Shown here piece after piece: positions 36,606 to 49,199 of a DNA stretch of 64,000 nucleotides (position 1 is the stretch's first letter; every line of letters starts with the position of its first letter). The translations under genes and the position numbers were made by a program. The notes under the pieces are model-generated. The model ran no database searches and had not been told where the DNA came from. It saw only the letters and a list, made by a program, of their open reading frames with translations. The DNA is from Eutypella sp. D-1 (lineage: Eukaryota; Ascomycota; Sordariomycetes; Xylariales; Diatrypaceae). The stretch lies in contig JAJTTP010000003.1 of the NCBI GenBank assembly GCA_023313575.1, forward strand, positions 3,162,001-3,226,000, in the 5' to 3' direction.

Positions 36606-36931
36606 GCTTGTTACGGTCAATTGAGCTCCCATAAAAGGGGCTACAATATAGGGGGGAAATGGGACTTGGCGTAGTAAGAAACCTTCTACTAGGTAGCTAG
36701 TTAGGCCTTTTAGATTATATTAGTATCTTACTGATCTTACAATCCAGTGAACAAGGTAAATGTATAGTTAATTAAGCGACGGCCCGCTCCAATGTGCATT
36801 CAAGGACCTTTGCTATCGAGGCGCATCTATTTCCTCTTCTCTAATTTTATCTATCATTATATATCTAAGTATCAACCCCTTAACAGACTGCCGTGTACGC
36901 GATGAATTGAGACTCCTTCATCTTATGCTTC
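36606..36931. other. Short convergent spacer
   Basis: AT-rich 3' flanks of the NACHT-ankyrin gene and the ABC transporter gene. No gene or structured element seen. Confidence 0.5.
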
Positions 36932-39900
36932 TCAGGAAGCATTATCTAGGCTCTGGTTCTCACACATTTTCTTGTACATGCCACCCTGAGCGATAAGTTC
37001 GACGTGAGTGCCGGCCTCGACGATCTTGCCGCCGCAGAAGACAAAAATACAGTCCGCGGAGCGTACTGTAGAGAGGCGATGGGCGACGGCGATCGTGATC
37101 CGGTTCCCCGTCGTGGCCGCCCGCATCAGCGCATCCTGGATAATCCGCTCAGATTCGGTGTCGAGGGCGCTGGTGGCCTCGTCTAGGAGAATCACGCGTG
37201 GGTCGCGGACGAGGGCCCGCGCGATGGCGATGCGTTGTCGCTGACCCCCAGACAGCTGGCTTCCACCGGTGCCGCACGGAGTGCCGAGTCCTTCGGGCAG
37301 CGAACTGACAAAGTCCCATACATTAGCAGCGCGGCATGCGGCTTCGATAACGCTATCATCGGGTGAATCCGAATGCTTCTCATCGCCCTCCTGAGTCGTT
37401 GTACGGGAGTCGATGCCCATGGAAACGTTTTCCCGGATGCTCCCGGGGAAGAGTGTCGGCTCCTGCTGGACAAGTGCTACGTTTCTTCTGTAGAGTCGGG
37501 GATTAATATCCGCCAAGCAATCATCCCCATCAATCATGACCGAGCCACTGGTTGGGTCGTAGAACCGTTCCAGAAGGGATATCATAGTACTCTTTCCGCA
37601 GCCCGAAGCACCAACGAATGCTACGAACTGACCCGGGTCAATCTGTGGGGTATTGCGTTAGCGTATGTCAACACTCACGACGTATCGACCCACGCCGTAT
37701 TAGAGGCTCTGCCACGTACCTTGACTGATATCCCCTTCAGCACGCGATGGTCGGGCGCTAGAGGGTAGAAAAAGCCGACCTCTTGGAAGTCATAAGAACT
37801 ACAACCCTTCTTCGGCCCATTGTGCTCATTCTCCTTGGTTTCCTGGATATCTGGCTCGAGGTCCCGAAGCCAGAAAAAGTAGTTCGCAGAGGCAACCGCT
37901 TTGGTAAAGCCTACGGAAAGAGTGGTTAGCACGCACATCATCGCTAGAAACAATACTAGGAGTTGTACATGTGCAGTTAACATACTGTTGGCGAAAGTGA
38001 GCGTCTGGCCCGCGCCTTGTCCAGAGAAGTAAACAGCCATGAATGAGACAATCAAGTCGTAGAAAGTGATATTCCCCTCTGATACCAATTTTGAACCATA
38101 CCTACCCGCAATCTAGTCAGTAAGTGATCCAAAAGACGTAGTGAATCGGATACTGTGCACTTTCAGCACAATGGAGGGGTTTTCGAAATCGACTCACCAG
38201 AATCCCAGCGCAAGGATGAAGTACTCAACGGCCTGGGTCAGGGAGAACCAGATCATGATGAAACTTAGTGGCACCCGCGACCCGCGAATCCCGTGGTCAA
38301 GCTCTGCAGTATATCTCCTTAGGACTGTTTCTTCGAGGGCCAGCGATGAGACGGTCCTGATCGCAGTAACGGACTCAGAGGCTATAGATGCGCTGGAGGA
38401 GAACTTAGCGTCGATAGACTCATTCATCCTTGTCTCGGCTCGTATGCGGATGTAACCCGCAATAATCATGGGCGGCAAGCCGGCGAATACGCCGACGAGG
38501 CCGAGCTTCCAAGTATACGCAATTGCCAGCACACTGCAAATGACCACGCTCGAGACACAGGTTGCCACGACGGCGATGTTGAAGCCCATTAGCTCGAATA
38601 TGGCCTGGGCATGCGTGTCAATGCTACTTGTCAGCGACCCCACTGTATTCTCCGGACGGTCAAAGAAGCGAAGGTCCTGGCGGAGGAAGCTGTTGAACAT
38701 CTCTTCTCGAACCTTCCGGCTTAGAGTCTGTTGACCGTAGAGTATCATAGTGATTAGCGAGAGTACATCATACAGCATGTATGCTTTCTCTTAAAGTGTA
38801 CGTGGTGACATACCTGGGCAATGACGTTTGTACTCCAGCCGAGGATCCAGTACACGATGAGTAGCCCGATAGACATGACGAAGAACATTAGCGCAATGAA
38901 ATTGCCCTTATCCTGGTCTCGGTAGGTTTCTGCATCCGTTACACTGCCGAGCAGCAACGCCTGGCCAGGGAAAACACCAGCTACACGAAAACTGTTAGAT
39001 CCTTGAGAGCGGCTCATCCCGTTGAAAAAGGAAGAAAGACTTACCTCCAACGATACAAGTAGCGACACAAATGATGTACCACCATCGAATCTCTGGTGTA
39101 GCGGCTATGAGCTTCGCAACAGTCTTAATCACTCCTGTACGAGAGGTAAGACCGTAGTCTTCGCGATTCTTGAGAGCGGCCTGTAGGCGAACCTCAGCAG
39201 TAGGGTGTCTGCTTAGAGATCGGGTAGGTTCAGCTGCCACGGCATCTTCCTCATCGTCCGAGCTATCCGCTGAAGAGTCACCGTTGGTCTCTCTCTGCAG
39301 AGATAGATCCTGGGCCGTTACCAGAGCCGCATAGGCGCCGCCACGCGCAACGAGTTCCTCGTGACGTCCCTGCTCTACGATCTCGCCTTTCCGCATAACG
39401 ACGATATTATCAGCGTCCCGGATTGTCTTGAGTTTATGCGCGATAACGATGGTGGTTCGGTTCTTAGACGCCTCGTCCAAAGCCTTTTGCACGATGGCTT
39501 CGGCGTGGGGATCCAGAGCGCTGGTAGCTTCGTCGAGAAGCAAGATCTTAGGGTCCGACACGATACTGCGGGCGATGGCGATACGTTGTTTCTGTCCACC
39601 TGATAGAAGGCCGCCGCGCTCGCCTATGCGGGTGTCGTATCCCATTGGAAGGTTTTCGATGAACTCATCAGCAAATGCTTGTGTGGCTGCGGACTTGACC
39701 CGTTCCATCTGCTGTTCTGCCGAGGCAGATTCCCATGTAGTTCCGACCAAGCCATAAGAAATGTTTTCGAACACGGTGCCATTAAATAGTACTGGTTCCT
39801 ATGTATTCCGGAGGATCAGTATAAGCTCCGGTAGATACGGGGCAGGTGACCTACCTGCTGAACAAGCCTGACGTTTGTCCGGAGCCACCTTAGATTCAGG

Positions 39901-41595
39901 TCTTTGGTATCCGTACCATCTAGCAATACCTTGCCGCGACTCGGATCGTACCACCGTTCCAGGAGACCTATAATGGTGCTTTTCCCCGACCCGCTAGCTC
40001 CCTATACTAGCATTAGCGATTGTCTCGAGAGATTTAAACACACCATGGCAAAGTCAAAGGAGACGAATGGAGGGTATTAATCCAGGGAGGACTCACAACC
40101 AAAGCAGTGACTTTGCCAGCTGGGATATGAAGGGAAAAGCCGCCGAGAACGGGGACATCCGGTCTAGTGGGGTAACTGAAAGTAATATTTTGGAGCTCGA
40201 TATTTCCTACAACATGTTGAGGCTCCTGACCTATGGCGTCGAACGGATTAATGGCAGATTTGCGGTCGATGAGGATAAAGAACTCAGATGCGGCGGCAGC
40301 GCCCCGGCTAAAAACGACGGCATTAGGGGCGATGGCAGTAATTGTTACGGCGGCGATAACAACCGAGTAAAGGACACTATATCAAATGACCATGTCAGTA
40401 GAGCTGCGGATCCAGAAGAGCAGGATATCGTGATACCAAGGACACAAATAAATCAGAAATATTCGGGGAGGGTTTTCACGCACGTAATTATGGTACCAAT
40501 ATCGTTAGCCTCGCCCCGAGCAATCATGGCGAACCCTTGCCAGAAAGCAAGGCCCATCCCTGCAAATACGACGAAGTATTCGGAGGCGAACAGCACTCCG
40601 TAAAGTGGGCTTTTCTTATTCCCAAGCCTCCTCGTTTCGTCAAGATCTTGCGCGTATTTGGCCACCATCCTCGGTCGGAGGTCAAAGGCATGCGTGGTAC
40701 GGACACTCCCTAGGACAGCCTCTGCGAACGCGCCGGCGTGGGCGTAGATGGCGAGCATCTTGGCTTCGATGTTCGCATCTAGGAACGAGGCCACGCCCAT
40801 GACAAATAAAAGCGCGGGTATGATGCAGATGAGTATAAGGGTTAACTTCCACTGCGAGATGAAGGCTATGACGAAGGAGGCCACGAATGTTGCCGCCGCC
40901 GCTATAACCTGTCCCAGCTTTTCACCAACGGCGTTTTGGACCAGTTTGCCATTAGACGTCGCCTGCATAGCGATCGACCCGGCCGTACCTTGGTCGAAAA
41001 AGCCAATTTCCTGGCTAAGGGCTGCTTTCAGGTAGGTATAGCGTAGGTTGCGCGTGAGCCGGAGGGCTACATAAGTTAATGTGGTTGAGTATAGATATGT
41101 GCAGGCAAGACGTGCGATGCCTATGTATACGAAGTAAAGCCTAGCGGATAGTGGAGCCGCTGTTAGTCTAAGCCCGGCGAGGAGAGAAATCTGGTGATGT
41201 TTACTCACGAGTTTTTAGTTACCACCTTCATAAATTGACCTGACTGTCCGCTGCCCGTCGAGAAGTCACTAAGGACGGTTATGAAGCTGCCGAGAACCAC
41301 AGTGAGCATAGCCAGAGCGACGCCGGCGCCGACAGCCCCTACGATTCCTACAAATCCAAGGGCATAGTCTGAAGCTGATCCATAGGAAAAAATGCGCTGC
41401 CGTAGGAAGGTTAGAATAGCTACGATATGATGAACAAAATTGAGAGGAGAGATGCTTGTTGATGAATGTACATACCAAGAATCCATTGCGGTCGGGCGAC
41501 GATTTTACAGGCACTGCGGGTACTTCAGAGAGTGTGCTGCTACCCGAGTCGTTACCTGGAGAGGCTTCTTGCTTTTCTGAGGAAGGCGATGCCAT
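36932..41595 (-). CDS. Full-size ABCB (MDR/P-glycoprotein type) ABC transporter
   Basis: Ten exons, 41595-41476, 41396-41209, 41167-40484, 40376-40097, 40001-39855, 39798-39045, 38980-38814, 38727-38198, 38101-37720 and 37642-36932, with consistent phases, give 1320 residues in the (TMD-NBD)2 layout. NBD1 starts near residue 425: Walker [10 protein letters not shown], signature LSGGQKQR, Walker [16 protein letters not shown]2 starts near 1095: [29 protein letters not shown]. Several helices are visible in each half ([34 protein letters not shown]). Known role: ATP-driven export of lipophilic or peptide-like compounds at the plasma membrane; the substrate is unknown. It shares a 496-bp promoter with a divergent Zn2Cys6 regulator, a plausible local controller. 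ABCB transporters also occur in Aspergillus siderophore clusters, but this gene is about 12 kb from the siderophore genes here, so that link is speculative. Confidence 0.93.
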
Positions 41596-42091
41596 ATTTG
41601 CCGCTCCGATATACCTGCTATGAGATACAAACAAGCATGTGCCGACGAAAGACGAACCAGCGACACATCATTAATAAGTGAGGTCCGAGGTGAGTAGATA
41701 TATATCGGATTCCAAATAGAATCATCCTTGACCCGCCGTGACTCACCCGGTCACAACGCATGTAAATTTCGAGACGCGGAGGTCCGAATTCCTACATCAA
41801 GCACGGTATGGCATCGCGGGTCCGCGGCCGTCCGCGGTAGCTCGGTGGCTCCGAAAGGCCGGGGACCCATATACTCCGTGTCTTGGCAGAGGTTAGGGCC
41901 TTCATGAGTTCTTGGCGTCATGACGAATTGACTAAGCATCCTTCGTCAGCTAGGCTGGCCTAGACTTTCCTTAGAAGTAACCATATCCGATTGTCTTAAA
42001 CCCCTAAAGGGATTCTAAATTCATTTCCTGTTTGGTCAATGGACCATAGGCAATTGAAATAACCCCCTGAAAAATTTCAGCAGCCATTGGG
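41596..42091. promoter_or_regulatory. Shared divergent promoter with CGG/CCG half-sites
   Basis: The 496 bp between the ABC transporter and Zn2Cys6 regulator start codons contain several inverted CGG/CCG pairs: CGG-N4-CCG at 41777-41786, two CCGCGG palindromes within 41822-41837, and CGG-N5-CCG at 41843-41853 inside TCGGTGGCTCCGA. Zn2Cys6 dimers are known to bind such inverted triplets. That the neighbouring regulator binds them is inference. Confidence 0.45.
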
Positions 42092-44880
42092 ATGGCCGAT
42101 AATGCGTCCGAAGTTGCCGGCAGGGCGGACATGGACTGTGATGGTCCCGATAGTGGAGGAGAGAATATGTCAGGCGCCGAGGCCACTGCCAACAATTCTG
42201 TACCTATTCAGAAACTGGCTGTGAGTCCCATCTAAGTTGACATAAGTATGAAGAGATCTTCATTACTAAGCTAACCACTATGTAACTTAAATATAGTGTG
42301 ACCGTTGTAGAGCACGGAAGGTATGTATACTCGAATTGGCCGACACCCATGAAGGATGAATGAGTGGGATGACTCTGCTGATATGTTATGGAAAGACTCG
42401 ATGCGATCGTCGGCAACCATGCCAGCCTTGTCTTCGCAAGCAAGTAAATTGCACCTATCAAACAGGCTATAAACAGAGACAGCGGCGACAGAGAACTCTA
42501 GTTTCCAGCACGTAGTAGGTTAACCAGATTCATCACTATTATATTTGTACACAGTCCTGAACTCGGCTAGTGATGATAAGATCGAGGACATCTCCAAAAA
42601 ATTGGACCACATCTGCTCTCTCGTGAATTCAATTGGCATCGGCAACTCTTCCGGGTCAACTCAATCTTTCACTCGAGGTCATGTGACCCCCGCACCATCC
42701 TCTCAAGGCCTATCTCCTTCGTCGCGGCCATTCAACGCAGATGATGCTTGGGAGTCGGAAGCGGATGGCGAGTCAACACTCAAACCTCACGCCACATTCG
42801 CTACTGAGTTTGTGAAGCAGGTTGTAGGTCAGAACAGCGCGATGCACGTTCCACCGGAGATAGCCATGAGTCTGGATGCGTTGCGGAAGATGATCGATAA
42901 AGACTCGGGCGCCAGTCACCATGATGGCGATGAACCCCCAAAAGCGGGACCGAGACATCTTGCTACTGATGAAACCGAGGCAATGCAATTGCCGCCCCTT
43001 CAGTCGGTATTCGTTTGTCTAAGCATGCTCAAAGGTAAATGGCCCACACCCTTTATCTACTAGAGTCCACCCTCTCACGCGCCTGAAAGATGACATCGCA
43101 CTGCGGTTCATATGGAGTTATGAGATCGATTCGGTCGGCCAGTTCATGGAGTATGTCATAGCCGTCTACTCCGGTAAGTCATCCAACGTGGACTTGATAA
43201 TAGTCAATGCTGGCCTGGATCGCCTCTTCACTGCATGCAGTGGTGTCGAGAAGGACACGGCGCTGCGGGCGGACTATAAGGCACAAGCACAGCTTTGTCG
43301 TCAGAATCTCGAGTTCACTCTATCACGGCTTCCATTCATTCTCCCAACCACAATAAATCATATACTCGCCCTCTGCATGGCGGTATGTAATGGTGCTTCT
43401 CCTATCGTGTCACCATAAGAAACCCGCGAGTTAACTGGGCACGCGTAGGGTGTACACTATATGGATAGGGGTAAACCCAACCTGGCCTGGACCTTTCTTA
43501 TCCGCGCTACCCACATGTGCCAAACTCTTCGGTTACATCAAGATCTCCCACTCGAATCCGAAGCTCAGTCCCACGAAACGCGCCATCGCAAAATACGGCT
43601 TTTCTGGGCTGTGTGCCTGATGGAGAAATGGCTGGCGATGACTCTGGGGCGGCCCACGACCCTTCGAAGTGACGAGATTACCGCTCCTAAAAACTGGGAG
43701 GATGTCTCCGACACAGAGCTCGGGATGAGCCCAGTCATGTGCAGGTGGATCGATATAGCCATGCTGCAAGACAGGGTATATTACGACATATACAGCCCGA
43801 CTGCACTGTCGCAACCAGATGACGTGCGGATCGAAAAGGCTCGGAACCTTGCGGCGGAGCTACAAAAGGCGTTTGACTGCGTCACACAGCCAGAGGTCAG
43901 ACAAAGGGAGGTATGAATTTATGTGGAATGGGGAGGGCTAACAGCTTGGCATTTCACAGAAACAATTCCGCCTGCAGTTGCAAAGTTCTTTCGGTGGCTC
44001 GGACATCGATCTCTTATACCAATGCGACAAGATTTCTCACCTGGCCATTCTCACCGTTATATACCGAAGTATCCCGCCAAGCCCTTACTCAGGATCTGCT
44101 TTTAGTGAAGAATGTCTCACCGTAGCCATGCAGGCATTGGAGGAGCACGAAAAGTGCATCTCGCACCTGCTCGAGCAACCCGCCACAATCTTGATCTTTT
44201 ATCTCCAATGGTAATGTCCCGCCTCCCCCCTGCTCCCCTCACTAGGCGTTGATCTGATTGGATGTCATATCAGGTCGCTGCTTTCTGCCCCGTTCGTGCC
44301 CTTCATTGTCATCTTCTGCCACACTATCGAGACCTCGAATCCGGCGTACCTGTCCAAGCTAGCATCTCTCGTCTCTACTCTGAAGGTAGCCGCGCCAGAC
44401 CTCCCGACCGCGTACAAGAAGCAGTGTGCTATCTTCGCGCTGATGTATGAGGTTGCGGTTAAGTACGTGGAGGCGAAAGGCGCTGCTGGCGCTGCTGCTG
44501 CCGAGGGTTCAAGACAGGACCAGGCCACGACCAGAACGGTGCCACAGCTATCGGCTGAGGATTTTGATGACCTGTTCGGAGAGGCTGGGAGGGGTGGGTC
44601 CCACCACCTGCGCTCTCCAATACTCAGGTTCAGCCATGAGGCCGGCACTGGGTTCGGACAGGCATCTGCCATTTCAAGCGGCTTTGCGACAAACATGGGG
44701 GTTGATGTTGGTAGTAGTGACGGATATGGCACTACCGGTGCCGGTCCTAGTACTGTAAGTAGTGGAGGGGCTACTTATTCGGAGGGGAGGGTGTCGGAGA
44801 ATACCGGGGCAGCGTTGAGTAACTGGTTCGATCAGAACCAGCAGATCTTTAGGATGCTAGAGGACGAGTCTTTCCTTTGA
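42092..44880 (+). CDS. Zn2Cys6 binuclear-cluster transcription factor
   Basis: Eight exons, 42092-42220, 42297-42320, 42396-42514, 42571-43034, 43090-43382, 43449-43910, 43960-44210 and 44274-44880, give 782 residues; the phases close and the sum is a multiple of three. The DNA-binding domain (residues 44-70) is split by an intron: CDRCRARK then TRCDRRQPCQPCLRKQVNC, with the exact C-x2-C-x6-C-x5-C-x2-C-x6-C spacing. A basic linker and short coiled coil (YDDKIEDISKKLDHI) follow. The middle region is the fungal-specific transcription factor domain (MDRGKPNLAWTFLIRATHMCQTLRLHQ; RLFWAVCLMEKWLAMTLGRP). The C-terminus is Gly/Ser-rich and ends with an acidic aromatic tail. The 24-nt second exon was placed by phase and by the cysteine pattern. 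Divergent to the ABC transporter, so a pathway-specific role there is likely but unproven. Confidence 0.88.
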
Positions 44881-45333
44881 TATCGCTTCTGGTGTTTGGC
44901 GCACACGTCGAGGCTACGGTGAATTTGGAGTCTAATGGTGGCGTTGCAACCTTAAACCTCGGACCTATACACAATCAATTTCAACCTCGCTGTAATAATA
45001 GAGAACGCAGGTCTTGCCTACCACAGGCGCACCTAGGACATGGTTATCGTTGCTATAGAATTTATTCCGTCTAAGCTAAATACCGACCTGACTCCCCGGC
45101 TATGATGTGTTGCGAAAACGCCGTCAGTCATGAAGCGCATTTCTTTCTATTTGTCATTACATTGCACTTAACATTAGATCTCAAGTATGGTCCAGGAGGC
45201 ACCCTGATCCGTCTGTCACAGGACCAACCCCCGCTATAAAAACCTTCACGCTAGGAGAGTCTCTTCGCGAGTAGGTTCGAAACCCAAACATCATCATCCA
45301 GAGAGACTTGCGGATACAATGATAACCACATGA
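44881..45333. other. Short convergent spacer
   Basis: 3' flanks of the regulator and the HET gene. No gene seen. A GGTTCGAAACCC sequence near 45273 resembles a tRNA B box but no tRNA can be folded around it. Confidence 0.5.
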
Positions 45334-47118
45334 TCATTTGTTTTTCGTTTTACTTTTCTTTTTCTTCTTCTTCCCTTCTTCGTTCGTCAACTGCGATGTG
45401 CTTGTACTCGAGGCGTGCGGGCGGTTCTGCGGGCCCGCGGCTACGAGGATCCTGACTCCTTGCAGTTCGCTCCCAGCGCCGGGCAGCTGGAAATTGGAGC
45501 CGACCAGGAGGCCGTCCCCAACATTCATGCCGTCGTCCCTCCAATTTACGGCTTTCGCGGGCGGCTCGAACACCGGCAGTAGGTGTACGAGACTAAAGGC
45601 GCCCCCGGCCTGCGGGCCGCTCAGCGTGCGTGAGTTCGGGACTGCAGCTACCTGCCGCCTGACCCCGCGAGGCTCGGACGTGGGCCTAGCTCGGGAGCCT
45701 GGCTCAAGTTCACCGGGAGAAGAAGAGCTACGGCCCCTCTCCAGAGATATTAGGAACGTATGCCCGAAAGCGCTCTGGACTGCCAGCATCGTCCACGGCA
45801 GGTCGGAGAGGTAGAGCGAGAAGTATGCATCGGTCTCCTCTGGGCTGCTGACGGGGGGTGGGCGCACGTCTTGTAGTGCAGATGGGGGGTAGACCTCCAT
45901 CAGCTCGAAGGGCAGGCCCTGTGGGTACTCGATGGAGACGTGGGTGTGCTTCGACATGGTCTGCGGCCGGTTCGCGAGCTGCGTGCTGATCGTCCGGACT
46001 GAAAACGCGAAGAGCTTAGGCTTGGGTACGGGGACCGGCTTGCTATACGGTCGCCTCTCAAATTCTTGTCTGCCGTTGGCCGACCGGTCGAGGGGTAGTA
46101 CCAGGTAATAGTCATCTCCGACGGTGCACTCGAGGTTCAGCAGAGTCGTGCCCGTCACCGTGTCGGCTTGCATCGGTAGCCGGAACTGCAGGCCGGTGGC
46201 GGTGAGCTCAAAGGTGGGACCGGGGCGGCCACTCGCTACCGGCTCCGCCGCATCACACCGTTCAAAAGCAGCAGGCGTCTCAGCCAGCATGCCCACCATG
46301 CGATCGTCATGGGTGCCTGTCAGCGGGAGTCCGTAGCCCCACGCGAATATCGATTGGTCCCCGGCGTCCCTGGAAGAGTGTAGTATCTGGTGCTGCAGGC
46401 GTAGGAACGCCTTTCGGAGGCCCTCGCCGTATTCGGCTGGAATTCGGACGCTGAAGAGACCCGCAAGGCAGTAGGCGAGGTCTTCCTCGCGGGAGGTTTC
46501 GCGACAGGCGGCCCAGGACATGCGGCGGGCGACGCTCTGACTGCGGACCTCGGCAGGGCTGCGGATGACGGCGGCAGGGATGCCGGTGACGCCTTCGATG
46601 GCGCGACATAACTCGCCCTCGCCTTTGGAGCCGACATAGCGCCAGCCGGCGTCGTAGAAGCGGACAAATTGGGGTGCCAGCAGCTCGGGCACCGTCCAGC
46701 CGCGGGTAAACCAGCGGCTGCGACAGAACGCCGACCCGGGCGCTTCATGCACCGTCTGCGGCGTGTCCTGCACGTCCGCCAGGTGCACGTAGCAGACCGC
46801 CGCATCGGCGTAGTACTCCCACATGGACTGTAGCTCGTCCGACCCCGCGGCGTCGGAGGATCCCGGCTTCGGCCGGTCGATGCAACACGTGTCGATCCAC
46901 ACGTACTCGAGGCCATCCGTAATCGCCTGCCGGCAGCACCCTTTGAGCTTGGTCCATCCCGGCTTCCGCTTGTACCACGGAGCCCAACTGGTCAGGTCCT
47001 TGAGCGTCACCTCGTCCCCGGGTGCGCCCCACGTGTGCGACAGGATCGCGTACGCCGGCACCCGGTCGTTGATGTCGACCTCGAGCGGGCGTAGAGTTTT
47101 GGCGTGTAGGAGGCGCAT
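45334..47118 (-). CDS. HET-domain protein (heterokaryon incompatibility)
   Basis: A single uninterrupted exon encodes 594 residues from the ATG of MRLLHAKTL; the frame extends four codons upstream only to a GTG. The N-terminal half is a HET domain: PAYAILSHTWG, DEVTLKDL, KLKGCCRQAITDGLEYVWIDTCCID, SRWFTRGWTVPELLAP. The usual TLQELLAP reads TVPELLAP. Known role: HET domains, related to TIR folds, trigger cell death when genetically different hyphae fuse. After about residue 290 there is no recognised domain, and no NACHT or WD40 module is attached. The protein ends in a lysine-rich tail encoded by a TTC/TTT-rich stretch, suggesting microsatellite-driven extension. The gene is markedly GC-rich compared with its flanks. 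Its own promoter lies in the AT-rich spacer to the right. Confidence 0.9.
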   Translation of the reverse strand: MRLLHAKTLRPLEVDINDRVPAYAILSHTWGAPGDEVTLKDLTSWAPWYKRKPGWTKLKGCCRQAITDGLEYVWIDTCCIDRPKPGSSDAAGSDELQSMWEYYADAAVCYVHLADVQDTPQTVHEAPGSAFCRSRWFTRGWTVPELLAPQFVRFYDAGWRYVGSKGEGELCRAIEGVTGIPAAVIRSPAEVRSQSVARRMSWAACRETSREEDLAYCLAGLFSVRIPAEYGEGLRKAFLRLQHQILHSSRDAGDQSIFAWGYGLPLTGTHDDRMVGMLAETPAAFERCDAAEPVASGRPGPTFELTATGLQFRLPMQADTVTGTTLLNLECTVGDDYYLVLPLDRSANGRQEFERRPYSKPVPVPKPKLFAFSVRTISTQLANRPQTMSKHTHVSIEYPQGLPFELMEVYPPSALQDVRPPPVSSPEETDAYFSLYLSDLPWTMLAVQSAFGHTFLISLERGRSSSSPGELEPGSRARPTSEPRGVRRQVAAVPNSRTLSGPQAGGAFSLVHLLPVFEPPAKAVNWRDDGMNVGDGLLVGSNFQLPGAGSELQGVRILVAAGPQNRPHASSTSTSQLTNEEGKKKKKKSKTKNK

Positions 47119-49199
47119 GGCGGCGGGCACCCGGCGTGGGTTAGCGGCCGTCTAAATTGTATGTTTACTCGCAGCTTCTTACTACTCTGTACACCGTCCT
47201 TAGCCACGCCCTGGCCTGGGCATCTAGTGTAGGAGAGGAGCAGTGCAGCAAACAAGCGTATATGCTGCCCGGTCGCTCCTGATATTATCACTTCCTTATC
47301 GGGAGATATTTTCTGAGCTCCAGAGTCGTAAATGTCTCTAGATCTTGGTATAGGAGTAAGGTTGCGATTCTTTCAGCCTTCCCAACTTCTCGTCCGGCCT
47401 GTTAGGCACCGAGATTATAATGGATTGCTAGCGAGAGGCGGGCTATGTCAGCTCGAGCTCCACCGCCTGTGGTTGGCCGATCGACACCAGGTCCTGGACC
47501 GTCATGCAGCTATGACTTCACCCTAATGCCCTATATGCTTTACATAGCCGCCTCCCGCTTCATTACGAGACGAGATGCAGGAGAGTAGCAGAATGCCGTT
47601 TCGATTTGTTTTCTCGACTTTTTGATGGACTCGGGACCGAAATGCCTATTATTAGCACTCTACTTCGCCCATCACGGGCCACTCCCCCACTAAAAACCGC
47701 CCTGACCAGGTAGTTTTAGCAGCTGAACGCTGAGGCATCAGGCTGCGGAGTTCGCCGTTATTGGTAGAGGAGATCATCATTTTACTACCTAAAATAAATA
47801 AAACTGGATATGCTATGGTTTTTGGCATCGCGATACCATTTGACGCGATACAATGTCGCGTAAGGTGCATAAAAACTAAGGCAGGCGAACGGCTCAGCTG
47901 AGTACAACACAGTCGAATGCCACTGCGGTCATGATGCAGCTTCTCCGTGCGCAGTGAACAGATTGACGAGGCCATGGATACTTAGGGCTGCGCCTGACGA
48001 CTGTGCGGGCCACGGGCCCAGGGGTCGTAATTCTCAATTTCTCAAGAATCACCACCCACTGGCTCGTTGAGTGAAATAGCAGATGCTGTTAGTCGTTGTT
48101 CTCCCATTGCCACATGATGATCCCTTATGGCTCTGCTTGAGCAATTCGGGCGCATTGGTATTCGATCCCGCCAAGCACATGTTCGAGCCTACCTATTTCT
48201 GTGTCATCGCATTTGAACGGCACGACTTGACTCGACGACAAAGAAAGCGGCGGGTTGAATCTATTACCTAGGACCATGCTGTAATGCCTATACAAGTATG
48301 GCAAGGTTGGCCTAAATGCAGGGGAACTAGACCCCGTAAATATAGGCCCCGGCCCCATGCTGTATTCGTAGCCCCTTATCCGAGCGACAAGGGTCTTGTC
48401 ATCGTAGATGCAAAGCCTACGGTTATTCCGAGAATAGCTTTCTATACCGTGTCAGCTCAGCCCAGGAGCCCCAGGTCAGGGTTTACTTGCCTTCTGTTCA
48501 CATGGAATGCGTAAACTTGAGTAAACAGGAAGCATCCCATCGCAGGATGTTTAAGCACTGATTAAACATAGTCCAATCCAGATGATCAGTCAAGTCAAGA
48601 CAAGTCGTGAAAGGACACCCGAGTTAGGAAGTGGCCCAGCAGCCGCCCTCGTCATTTTCGACAATAAGGGATTACGTTTTCCATTAGGTCTTGCGAGGAA
48701 TATATTGATTTCTCAAAGAAGTGTATTATTTTTCACATACCTTGGTAAAGGTTAAATGTGGAAAATGGAAGGTGTCATGAATCATTACGCTGGCATTACC
48801 GGCATTATCGATATACTCCTGTTGCATCTACTGAACGTCATTGGTACTAGCGGCTTTGACGTAGTACAATGACCTCAACACCTCTATAGCTGGTACAACT
48901 GCCTCCTCGTGTACTCACCTACCTAGCTGCAAGCCCTAGGTACCTAGGTAGGTAAGGTATAGAAAGAACGAAATGTGAGACAACTTCGCGGTAACGAAGT
49001 ATTAAACTCCAAGACATCCGATGCATCTACTTAAATAGCCCGCACAGCGTGTAGATGCTTCTCTAAGGGCGACACCTAGCAAATCTCCTATCAACATCAG
49101 CAATAACCAACCATTTCAAACAATTACTTAGAGTAGCTTTTACCACTCAAGTGTCGGAAATCAATCCCACGACCCCTAAGCGACAAAGTAACGTCGAAG
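47119..49199. other. Intergenic region of about 2 kb
   Basis: Divergent spacer between the HET gene and the mitochondrial-type gene. Short open frames occur on both strands but show no family resemblance or splice support. CCTAGGTACCTAGGTAGGTA-type repeats lie near 48935-48955. Confidence 0.5.

Noticed and set aside
43035..43063. A 29-nt intron in the Zn2Cys6 gene (GTAAAT to CTACTAG)
   Set aside because: Too short and gives a frame with a stop; the 55-nt intron ending at 43089 keeps frame.
45250..45290. tRNA-like B box (GGTTCGAAACCC)
   Set aside because: No A box at the right distance and no acceptor stem can be paired around it.
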